A DNA stretch of 64,000 bases from contig JAHDIQ010000001.1 of NCBI GenBank assembly GCA_020630715.1, positions 62,001 through 126,000 of the forward strand. The letters run 5' to 3'. This document shows positions 1 through 7,009 of the stretch, one piece after another. Origin of the DNA: Nonlabens sp. Its GTDB lineage: Bacteria; Bacteroidota; Bacteroidia; Flavobacteriales; Flavobacteriaceae. Position numbers and translations under genes: made by a program. The notes beneath the pieces are model-generated. The model saw only the letters and a list, made by a program, of their open reading frames with translations. It did no database searches and was not told the DNA's origin. The stretch's first letter is position 1. Every line of letters begins with the position of its first letter.

Positions 1-49
1 AAGATTCAGAAAACTTTTTGAATCTACCAAATCTTTCTTGTATCAAATT

Positions 50-66
50 CCTACTGACTCAGTAGG
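50..66. promoter_or_regulatory. 17-bp palindrome, possible operator
   Basis: CCTACTGA and TCAGTAGG are perfect inverted arms around a single C. A second inverted repeat (AGATTCA at 2-8, TGAATCT at 19-25) lies just left. The gene they might serve is outside the window or is metK; no regulator can be named. Confidence 0.3.
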
Positions 67-191
67 GTTATACTTTAACTCACTAAAATTCAATTTACTA
101 CAACTTATTTTGAACAGCTATTAATTTATAATTATTTTTATAGAACGTTAATAATGCTATAACAACGACCCGATATTGACCATCATTTTAT

Positions 192-199
192 TACATTTG
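192..199 (+). promoter_or_regulatory. -7 promoter element for metK
   Basis: TACATTTG matches the Bacteroidota -7 consensus TAnnTTTG. Transcription would start near 205, exactly at the 5' edge of the predicted SAM-II aptamer. A TTG at 176-178 is only 13 bases upstream, too close for the usual -33 box, so only the -7 part is supported. Confidence 0.55.
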
Positions 200-208
200 C
201 ACTTCAAT

Positions 209-272
209 TGAGGAAAGATTTGGCTGCTTGCGACCTCGTTTTCATATCAGAAAACACAAACGCTAAAACAGT
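209..272 (+). promoter_or_regulatory. Probable SAM-II riboswitch upstream of metK
   Basis: The leader folds like the SAM-II (metA) aptamer. P1 is GAGG 210-213 with CCTC 234-237. Its loop begins with the conserved GATTT (217-221). The downstream segment CGCTAAAACAG (261-271) can form the pseudoknot: CGC 261-263 pairs with GCG 230-232 and CAG 269-271 pairs with CTG 224-226, leaving the TAAAA linker expected for the triplex. SAM-II binds S-adenosylmethionine and represses methionine/SAM genes. Here the aptamer lies about 95 bases before the metK start, so the switch mechanism is unclear; a T-run at 296-301 could be part of a terminator. The fold was matched by eye, with no covariance search. Confidence 0.6.
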
Positions 273-342
273 GTACCGCGCGACCGCATACAGCCTTTTT
301 TATCTTCTATTTTTATTAATGTCGAGAGTGATTTTTAAATCT

Positions 343-358
343 CGCTTTCGCGAAAGCG
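343..358. repeat. Palindromic repeat CGCTTTCGCGAAAGCG, copy 1
   Basis: Perfect 16-bp palindrome in the metK leader, ending 10 bases before the start codon, where it could form a hairpin over the translation initiation region. Confidence 0.95.
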
Positions 359-368
359 TAATACATAA

Positions 369-1625
369 ATGCCTTATTTATTTACAAGTGAATCAGTTAG
401 TGAAGGACATCCAGACAAGGTTGCAGACCAGATTAGTGATGCTTTATTAGATAATTTTCTAGCCTTTGATCCAGAATCAAAAGTGGCCTGTGAAACGATG
501 GTTACAACTGGACAAGTAATTCTTGCTGGTGAGGTGAAATCAAACACTTATATCGACGCGCAACATATTGCACGTGAGGTAGTTAACAAGATAGGTTACA
601 CAAAAGGAGCTTACCAATTTAGCGGTGATTCTTGTGGTGTGATTTCTTTGATCCATGAGCAATCTCAAGATATTAATCAAGGTGTAGATCGTGAAAATAA
701 AGAAGAACAAGGTGCTGGTGATCAGGGAATGATGTTCGGTTATGCAACGGCAGAGACTGAGAACTACATGCCACTTGCTTTAGATATTTCTCATAAAATA
801 CTGATTGAACTAGCTAAGCTACGTCGTGAAATGAAGGACATCACTTATTTACGTCCTGATGCAAAATCACAAGTTACTATAGAGTATAGTGATGATAATG
901 TACCACAACGTATCGATGCTATAGTAATTTCTACACAACATGATCCTTTTAATGAAGATGATGAGGCGATGCTGGCTCAAATTAAAAAAGATCTAGTTGA
1001 GATTTTAATCCCTAGAGTTATTGCACAATTACCATCTTACGCGCAGAAATTATTTAATGATGCCATTACGTATCACATTAACCCAACAGGTAAGTTTGTG
1101 ATAGGTGGACCACATGGTGATACTGGACTTACCGGTCGTAAAATCATCGTAGATACTTATGGTGGTAAAGGTGCTCATGGTGGTGGCGCATTCTCTGGGA
1201 AAGATCCTTCAAAAGTAGATCGCAGTGCTGCTTATGCCGCACGACATGTTGCAAAAAACCTAGTTGCCGCTGGTTTATGTAAAGAAGTATTAGTTCAAGT
1301 TTCTTATGCCATAGGTGTGGTAGAGCCTACTTCAATCCTAGTAGATACTTATGGAACAGCAACGGTAGATTTAACAGATGGTGAAATTTCTAGTAAAGTA
1401 GCACAAATCTTTGATATGCGTCCAGCGTCTATAGAACGTAGGTTAAAACTGCGCAATCCTATCTATTCTGAAACCGCAGCCTACGGTCACATGGGACGTG
1501 AACCACGAACGGAAACACTTGTTTTTGAATCACCATATAATGGTCGTGTAGAAAAAGAAGTAGAATTGTTTACTTGGGAGAAACTGGATTATGTGGATGA
1601 AGTGAAAAAGGCTTTTTCATTGTAG
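369..1625 (+). CDS. metK: S-adenosylmethionine synthase
   Basis: Makes S-adenosylmethionine from methionine and ATP in the cytoplasm. The 418-residue protein has the family length and all signature stretches: GHPDK at 14-18, GAGDQG at 115-120 followed by MMFGYA, and the glycine-rich phosphate-binding stretch [16 protein letters not shown] in the C-terminal third. The ATG is the first in frame and gives the canonical short N-terminus [17 protein letters not shown]. It is a single-gene unit: a probable SAM-II riboswitch and promoter lie upstream and a strong terminator follows at 1649. Product feedback through the riboswitch fits its role. Confidence 0.97.
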   Translation: MPYLFTSESVSEGHPDKVADQISDALLDNFLAFDPESKVACETMVTTGQVILAGEVKSNTYIDAQHIAREVVNKIGYTKGAYQFSGDSCGVISLIHEQSQDINQGVDRENKEEQGAGDQGMMFGYATAETENYMPLALDISHKILIELAKLRREMKDITYLRPDAKSQVTIEYSDDNVPQRIDAIVISTQHDPFNEDDEAMLAQIKKDLVEILIPRVIAQLPSYAQKLFNDAITYHINPTGKFVIGGPHGDTGLTGRKIIVDTYGGKGAHGGGAFSGKDPSKVDRSAAYAARHVAKNLVAAGLCKEVLVQVSYAIGVVEPTSILVDTYGTATVDLTDGEISSKVAQIFDMRPASIERRLKLRNPIYSETAAYGHMGREPRTETLVFESPYNGRVEKEVELFTWEKLDYVDEVKKAFSL

Positions 1626-1648
1626 CAATAAGTAATCAGTAAAATAGC

Positions 1649-1684
1649 AAAACGCCTCGTGAGATTCACGAGGCGTTTTATTTT
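1649..1684 (+). terminator. Rho-independent terminator of metK
   Basis: AAAACGCCTCGTGA and TCACGAGGCGTTTT form a 14-bp perfect stem with a 3-base loop, followed by TTTT. Confidence 0.9.
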
Positions 1685-1754
1685 CTAGTAAACCTATTGC
1701 GACATTCCTATGACATTCTAATTGTCGTTTAAATTTCAGCTCTATTTGCTTGAA

Positions 1755-1772
1755 ATGATTTTGAAAAATCAT
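1755..1772. promoter_or_regulatory. 18-bp palindrome before XRE gene, candidate autoregulatory operator
   Basis: ATGATTTT-GA-AAAATCAT is a perfect inverted repeat ending 29 bases before the start of the XRE-family regulator. The place and size suit a dimeric helix-turn-helix protein, so autoregulation is inferred. Confidence 0.4.
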
Positions 1773-1801
1773 AATTTTAAACACCTAAGCAATACAATCT
1801 T

Positions 1802-2362
1802 ATGAGCAATACTTCTAAAATAATTAGAGAACTACGAAAGAAAAAAGGCATCACTCAAGAAGAATTAGCAACACAAGCAAATGTGAACCTTAGAACGATC
1901 CAAAGAATTGAAAACAACCAAAGCTTACCTAGAGAAAGCACTTTGCTTCTTATTTGCGAAGTTCTAGAAATAGATATTCGTCAACTAAAAGAAAAAACAA
2001 GTATTAAAGAATCAACAATACTCTCTAAAATGGTTGAATTTACATTTATTATTCTCATTAACTTAATAAGCATGTTTGTGGTAGGTTACATGACATTAGA
2101 TTCTAACGCTAATATAAACTCTGCTGTCGCTGGTCTTTTATTAAGTATTCTAATTCCACTAATCATCGTTTTTTACACACAACAATTAGATAGTAATATT
2201 CGAGTGTTAAAATATGGTAGTGGTTATATCATCTATGCCTTGCTTGTTATGATCGTTTCAAATATCAAGATAGGCTTTATAACAGGTCTTTTTCCTTGCT
2301 TAATAATCAGCCTTTTAGTTTTGAAGTATGGTAATATTCTCATTCCAAGTAAGGAATCATAG
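1802..2362 (+). CDS. XRE-family HTH protein with C-terminal membrane domain
   Basis: The N-terminal 60 residues are a Cro/C1-type helix-turn-helix (IIRELRKKKGITQEELA, then VNLRTIQRIENNQSLPRESTL). From about residue 75 to 180 the protein is hydrophobic and forms about four membrane segments, with no recognisable enzymatic motif. Membrane-anchored XRE proteins of this size are common in Flavobacteriia, but their signals and targets are mostly unknown. A palindrome 29 bases upstream may be its own operator. It stands alone: metK ends with a terminator before it, and the next gene is convergent, with a hairpin repeat at 2384 between them. Confidence 0.85.
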   Translation: MSNTSKIIRELRKKKGITQEELATQANVNLRTIQRIENNQSLPRESTLLLICEVLEIDIRQLKEKTSIKESTILSKMVEFTFIILINLISMFVVGYMTLDSNANINSAVAGLLLSILIPLIIVFYTQQLDSNIRVLKYGSGYIIYALLVMIVSNIKIGFITGLFPCLIISLLVLKYGNILIPSKES

Positions 2363-2383
2363 ATCATTTAAAAAACATTATTC

Positions 2384-2407
2384 AGGTGCGGACTTAAGTC
2401 TGCACCT
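2384..2407. repeat. Hairpin repeat with GACTTAAGTC centre, copy A
   Basis: Inverted repeat AGGTGCGGACTTAAGTCTGC plus ACCT (one mismatch) in the gap between two convergent genes. A near-identical copy in opposite orientation sits at 37279. It may end transcription from both sides, but there is no T-run. Confidence 0.75.
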
Positions 2408-2448
2408 AAACAATATGACGCCTCGTTTTTCTCACAAAGAGTTGTGTT

Positions 2449-2928
2449 TTAAAAAACCTTCTCTCCAGTTTTTAAATACTTAGCCCATTCTTTAGAGAAT
2501 ACATGAACTTTTTCTGTTTCATTACCATCTGAATCTATTATGGAATATCCGGCATCTTTCCAGGAGCATATACTACCATAGAGATTAAAAACATTATCAA
2601 ATCCTTTTTTCAATAACTGCGCACCAAAATCCTCACTACGTATTCCCACTGTACAATACACCACAATCGGTTTTTCTGTAGGTATTAATTTTAAATCCTT
2701 TTTAGTCAACTGCTCACCTACCCAAATCGCATTAGGCAAATGACTTACCTCATATTCTGCTTTTTTGCGAGTATCTAGAATCGTGAATTGGTCATAGTTC
2801 TCTGACAATTCCTCTACACTTATGTAGGGAACGGTTTTATCATTATATGCCGTTAATAGACTATCTACTTGTTGCGCGTTTCCAATAAACGAACAAAATG
2901 TTATGATGATAAGGAATTTTTTTTTCAT
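2449..2928 (-). CDS. Secreted rhodanese-like protein
   Basis: 159 residues: a signal peptide (about 1-18, MKKKFLIIITFCSFIGNAQ) followed by a single rhodanese domain. The active-site loop CTVGIRS (92-98) holds the candidate sulfur-accepting Cys92, and LDTR at 51-54 and HLPNAIWV match other rhodanese signatures. It would act in the periplasm as a sulfurtransferase or a thiol-binding carrier; the substrate cannot be told. It is the last gene of a minus-strand run and starts 3 bases after the metallophosphatase, so it is probably cotranscribed with the symporter, SusC/SusD and ArsS genes. Confidence 0.85.
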   Translation of the reverse strand: MKKKFLIIITFCSFIGNAQQVDSLLTAYNDKTVPYISVEELSENYDQFTILDTRKKAEYEVSHLPNAIWVGEQLTKKDLKLIPTEKPIVVYCTVGIRSEDFGAQLLKKGFDNVFNLYGSICSWKDAGYSIIDSDGNETEKVHVFSKEWAKYLKTGEKVF

Positions 2929-2931
2929 CGT

Positions 2932-3756
2932 TTATAAATCTAATAATTTCCCTTGCAACAATCGCTCCTCTTCTGGTAAAATCTCCATATTATCCCAGAT
3001 TCCAGTTTCTAACGTCAGTGCGTATTCTTTAGGTAAGTTGTTATTTTTCATGTGTCTTATCGCAGTTTCATAGTCATAATGAACAGGAATGTGTTGGGCT
3101 GTAAATCCATCACTATCATCTAAAATCATCGCCCAAGTATTTGTTGCACCATCATTTGCTGGCATTCCTATCACGCCAGGATTAAGCCATAGTAAATTTT
3201 CATAGTCGTCTTGAAACGGCAATCCACAATGTCCTGCGATAATTATGTCTACGACTAGGCTTTGGAAGCTTTCAATTTTCTCGCCCCAATCACTAGATTT
3301 GAATATGAACTGTGACACATAATCTGCGCTACCGTGAACGACTCCTATATTACGTCCACCAAACTGAAAAGTGATATGATCGGGTAAGATGCTGAAATAA
3401 TCTTTTGAGGTGGATGATAAGTTCGCTTTCGCAAAAGCGTACCAAACATCACTAAATCCATCACAACGAGATCCTGCTGTAAAGTCACATCCACAATCTT
3501 CCTGATCATCACGCAACTGAATTTCCACATTTCCTAGAATGCTGTGTGCACCCCAATTTTTAAAGGTATCCAGCGTCTCCTGAGGTTGTCCACAATAACC
3601 GATGATATCGCCGGTACAGATACAGTTTTCTGGTGCAATATCATGTTGCTGTGCTAATGCGATCACCGCTTCTATGGCTTGCAAGTTGCTATAAACACCA
3701 CCGAAAAGCAGCATTTTACCATGTTTATGACCTAAATCTTTTACTTTTTGAACCAT
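2932..3756 (-). CDS. Calcineurin-like metallophosphatase-fold protein with degenerate active site
   Basis: 274 residues with the order of motifs of the YfcE-like phosphoesterase fold, but several metal ligands are replaced. Motif I is GGVYSN (19-24) where GDxHGN is expected, motif II keeps GD (49-50), motif III is GNVE (75-78) instead of GNHE, and the last motif is GHCG (175-178) instead of GHTH. VVHGS (139-143) is kept. A cysteine-rich insert (DCGCDFTAGSRC, 87-98) may bind a metal. It is therefore either a divergent enzyme or a binding protein. The start overlaps the symporter stop by 16 bases. A palindromic repeat encodes AFAKA at 107-111. Confidence 0.75.
   Translation of the reverse strand: MVQKVKDLGHKHGKMLLFGGVYSNLQAIEAVIALAQQHDIAPENCICTGDIIGYCGQPQETLDTFKNWGAHSILGNVEIQLRDDQEDCGCDFTAGSRCDGFSDVWYAFAKANLSSTSKDYFSILPDHITFQFGGRNIGVVHGSADYVSQFIFKSSDWGEKIESFQSLVVDIIIAGHCGLPFQDDYENLLWLNPGVIGMPANDGATNTWAMILDDSDGFTAQHIPVHYDYETAIRHMKNNNLPKEYALTLETGIWDNMEILPEEERLLQGKLLDL
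3424..3439. repeat. Palindromic repeat, copy 2 (one mismatch)
   Basis: CGCTTTCGCAAAAGCG inside the metallophosphatase gene, read on the minus strand as AFAKA. Confidence 0.85.
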
Positions 3757-5087
3757 GTGGGAATGAGAAAGACACTAAAGCTAGTGATTATACCGTAAAA
3801 ATTAATCCATAACAATAAAGAATACTTTCCAGAAGTATGCACTAGCGCATCAGGAAAAGTCTCAAATACCAGTAGCAATCCAAAAATCAACCCTACAATC
3901 ACCGACGCAAAATAACTGATTTGCGGTGCTTTCATTTTCCATAATAAAAAAACTGGAGTGAGACCTATCACCATTGTACCGCTTATGGTGGTAGCACTTA
4001 AAATCTCTGCATCTAGAAAAACCGGAATGGTACCTAAAACCGCTACTAGAATCATCATCAATCTACCAAAAGCTACCGTTTTACCCAATCCTAAATCTAT
4101 TGAAAGTAATTTTGAAAAACTAGAAAAAGTACTGTCTAAAGTACTTGCCGCGCTGGTTATCATGATGAAATTAATGATTAACAGTAGCACGACTCCTAAC
4201 TTTTTTGCCACCTCAACAGCGGCTTGCCCTTTTAATCCTGCTTGTTGTGCGTAAACGCCAACCAAACTAAAAAGCACAATGCAAATCCCACCTAATAATG
4301 CAGCCCATAAAAAGCTTTTTCTCGTAATTCTGGGTGAGCTTATAAAACCACGATCTGTTAATACTGGATCGTGAAAGGGATAACTAAAACTCTGTAAAAT
4401 AGCCGCAAAAAACAGGTTTAATCCTAATTCCATAGACCAAGTTCCGCTAGAAATCATGGTACTAGTTTCAATCTCTGGCTCAGTAAAAATGACTCCTAGA
4501 ATAATAATTAGAAGTACAGAAAATAACACCATCTGAATCACATCTGTAAAAATGGAACTGCTCAATCCACCTTTTAATGTATATGCTAGTGTGAGGATTG
4601 TGAATACCAGTATCGCCGCATAGTAAGCTGTGGAGCCTATTTCTCCAAAATAAGTTCCTATTACCATCGTATTAGACCAGACTTCATTAAACAACCTAAA
4701 ACTGATCAAAATAGAAAATAAGTTCACCGCGATTTTACCAAACCTAGTCATCAGAAAATGATGAATACTCTTAAATCCACCTTTTACTCGCAATTGATAA
4801 ATGATGATTCCTGCTACCGCAAAAGACAGGTAATATCCAGCATAAGCAACACCACCTACCAGACCAAACTCTAGTCCTAGGTTTGCGGCATTAGTAATGC
4901 TCTTTGCAAAAATCCAAGAGATGATCAAACTACCTGTAAGCATGAACATACTAGGTGCTTTACCACGATGCTGTGCTTTAAAAAACGTCCCTACATCTTT
5001 AGCATATGGTGCTAGTATGAAGAATATCACACTGCTCGCTATGATGAGAAGCCACTGTAAGGTTGATGTTTCTTTTAGGAATTCCAA
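3741..5087 (-). CDS. Sodium:solute symporter, SLC5 family
   Basis: 448 residues, almost all hydrophobic, with about 12-13 membrane helices as in the SSS/SLC5 family. The family-like stretches include ISWIFAKSITNAANLG in helix 2 and LAYTLKGGLSSSIFTDVIQM in the middle, where a conserved Gly-Gly-Leu turn precedes the FTDVIQ stretch. It should carry a small solute across the inner membrane with sodium; the substrate is unknown. It lies directly after the SusD gene, so it probably imports what the SusC/SusD pair brings into the periplasm. The start is a TTG; no better ATG exists before the first helix. Confidence 0.85.
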   Translation of the reverse strand: MEFLKETSTLQWLLIIASSVIFFILAPYAKDVGTFFKAQHRGKAPSMFMLTGSLIISWIFAKSITNAANLGLEFGLVGGVAYAGYYLSFAVAGIIIYQLRVKGGFKSIHHFLMTRFGKIAVNLFSILISFRLFNEVWSNTMVIGTYFGEIGSTAYYAAILVFTILTLAYTLKGGLSSSIFTDVIQMVLFSVLLIIILGVIFTEPEIETSTMISSGTWSMELGLNLFFAAILQSFSYPFHDPVLTDRGFISSPRITRKSFLWAALLGGICIVLFSLVGVYAQQAGLKGQAAVEVAKKLGVVLLLIINFIMITSAASTLDSTFSSFSKLLSIDLGLGKTVAFGRLMMILVAVLGTIPVFLDAEILSATTISGTMVIGLTPVFLLWKMKAPQISYFASVIVGLIFGLLLVFETFPDALVHTSGKYSLLLWINFYGIITSFSVFLIPTWFKK

Positions 5088-5118
5088 ATTGGTTGTTTGT
5101 TATCGGTTATTTGTAAAT

Positions 5119-5158
5119 CGTTCTCGACTTTCGCTCAAACTGACATTTATATTTAGTT
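5119..5158. repeat. Dispersed intergenic repeat, copy 1
   Basis: GTTCTCGACTTTCGCTCAAA followed by CTGACATTTATATTT. About 35 of 40 positions recur at 6691, in each case just upstream of a minus-strand gene; a weaker copy is at 49943. Confidence 0.7.
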
Positions 5159-5230
5159 TTTATTATTCTTTTTTCAATTTCAAGTTCTAATTCAAATTCT
5201 TTTTGATTTTCTTTTTGATTTTGATTTTAC

Positions 5231-6676
5231 TTATTCATCCCACCAAACGGGAACATTGATATCGTTATCATTAGTAGCGCTTGCAGCTGTATTATAATTG
5301 TCAGCGTTGAGTGCTACTTCCTCTGCGGGATATGGCATTCTTACAGGTATTAAATCATTGTTCAAACTAGCAGACACATTTTTTAACACTGGAAATCCAG
5401 TACGTCGCCACTCAATCCAGCCTTCATAACCATTAATGACGCTAGCAATCCACTTCTGTGTGATAATTTGCTCTATCGGGTTATTCCCATTTGCTCCATA
5501 GGCAGCGGTAGTTGTTAAATAGTCTACAGGCAATTCTGTATTCCAATATTCATAAGCCTGTTGCACACCTGTTTCATAAAGTGATTGTGCTGGCGCACTG
5601 ATTAATCCACGTTCGGCAGCTTCGGCAAGGAGAAAATTAGTTTCCCATGCAGTCATATAGTTAGCATCTAGCATTCCTGTGTTTTCTCTGAAAACAGTTC
5701 CAGCAAGAGAAAAATCTGCTAGGGTTATTGATGTAGATGAGGCGTCGATACCGTTTAATAAACCTTCGTAATCATCACCGTTTCCGTTATTTGCTCTAGG
5801 CCTGAATAACACATTGATACGATCATCATTTAAGTCTTCTAGAATTTCTTCCATGGTTTCACTCATCACAAAATTTCCAAAATCTCCAGCACGCAGTCGC
5901 GCCATACGGAAGTTATTAGGCTCGCTATCACTAAAATTAAAAACGGCATTTTGGGAATTATCTGTGATGTAATTCCCATCATCATAAAGGGTTTGTAATC
6001 TCGCACTCACATTTTCTTTATCTGCGATACGCATTAGTGCTTTTATTCTTAGACTATTTGCAAATCGAACCCAAGCATCTAAATCACCATTAAAAAGTAC
6101 GTCACCTTCTAGGGCAATGCTACCAGAGTAATTTTCAATCGCTACAATTCCTTGCTCTAGATTATCTAGGATACCGCCAGAATGTAAATAGATATCTTCT
6201 TGCAAATCGTAAACAGGCTGGACAATACCATCCTGACCGCGGAATGCTTCACTATAAGGAACATCACCATAGATATCTGTTAGCGCTGCGGTCATGTAAG
6301 CTTTAAAGATCAAGGCTGGTCCTTCATAAACGCGATCAGCCTCATTAGTTCTGGATTGATTCAAGATGATTTCATTATCTCTCAAATTACGATAGAATAT
6401 CGCCCACGGATTACCACCTAATTGCGGACTTTTCAATGCATGTCTATCAAAAAGATTAAAATCTAGAGCGGTCATGTGCTGACTCAATAATCCACCAGCG
6501 ACAAATCCTTCATAGGACATCTCTTCACCGTAGTTGTAAATCACCTGTCGCAACAATAAACTAGGTTGTACACTTACAGGTGCATTTGAATTAGTATTTA
6601 TTTCTTCAAAGTCTTGTGTACAGGAAGTGATTCCTACTACCGCGATTAAAAGAAGTATTTTAAGTGTTGTTTTCAT
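5231..6676 (-). CDS. SusD/RagB-like outer-membrane lipoprotein
   Basis: 481 residues with a lipoprotein signal peptide and lipobox cysteine at 19 (VVGITSC). The sequence SCTQDFEEINTNSN and the C-terminal EQIITQKWIASVINGYEGWIEWRRTG are typical of the SusD-like 2 group (PF12771). Such proteins form the lid over a SusC TonB-dependent channel and bind the ligand at the cell surface. The SusC partner is directly upstream. In a starch system the ligand would be glucan, but the neighbours here (ArsS, transferase, SLC5 symporter) point to a small organic solute. A dispersed repeat occupies its leader. Confidence 0.9.
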   Translation of the reverse strand: MKTTLKILLLIAVVGITSCTQDFEEINTNSNAPVSVQPSLLLRQVIYNYGEEMSYEGFVAGGLLSQHMTALDFNLFDRHALKSPQLGGNPWAIFYRNLRDNEIILNQSRTNEADRVYEGPALIFKAYMTAALTDIYGDVPYSEAFRGQDGIVQPVYDLQEDIYLHSGGILDNLEQGIVAIENYSGSIALEGDVLFNGDLDAWVRFANSLRIKALMRIADKENVSARLQTLYDDGNYITDNSQNAVFNFSDSEPNNFRMARLRAGDFGNFVMSETMEEILEDLNDDRINVLFRPRANNGNGDDYEGLLNGIDASSTSITLADFSLAGTVFRENTGMLDANYMTAWETNFLLAEAAERGLISAPAQSLYETGVQQAYEYWNTELPVDYLTTTAAYGANGNNPIEQIITQKWIASVINGYEGWIEWRRTGFPVLKNVSASLNNDLIPVRMPYPAEEVALNADNYNTAASATNDNDINVPVWWDE

Positions 6677-7009
6677 TTTTATGTTTTAAACGGTTCTCGA
6701 CTTTCGCTCGAACCAGCATTTATATTTTTTTTACGTTTCATTTTATTCTCACTCATCAATTTCAGTATTCATTATTCCTTGTTCAATATTCGATATTCGA
6801 GTTCTATTCTTACCTAAAACACCCTTTGCCTTTCGGCACTTCCCTCAAGGGAAACTATTCCAATTAACATTTCGATAATGAAAAAACTTTATTTATCAAT
6901 GTATTTCAAGTTCTATTTGTTTTTGATTTTCGTTTTGATTTTCGATATTTATTATTCCTTGTTCGATATTCTATATTCTATATTCGATATTCAAGTGCAA
7001 GTTCAAGTT
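6677..7009. other. AT-rich, internally repetitive gap between SusC and SusD genes
   Basis: No gene. It holds one copy of the dispersed repeat (6691-6730), two imperfect copies of a unit around TTATTATTCCTTGTTC (near 6768 and 6948) with several CGATATTC steps, and the element CACCCTTTGCCTTTCGGCAC at 6820-6839 followed by TTCCCTCAAGGGAA. Part of the low-complexity pattern (TTTTTGATTTTC) also fills 5161-5230 in the next gap. Confidence 0.7.
6691..6730. repeat. Dispersed intergenic repeat, copy 2
   Basis: GGTTCTCGACTTTCGCTCGA followed by ACCAGCATTTATATTTTTTT, ending about 15 bases upstream of the SusD start. Its ends GGTTC and GAACC can pair imperfectly. Confidence 0.7.

Noticed and set aside
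208-450. 80-codon open frame over the metK leader
   Set aside because: It runs through the riboswitch, the palindromic repeat and the start of metK in another frame; no protein features.
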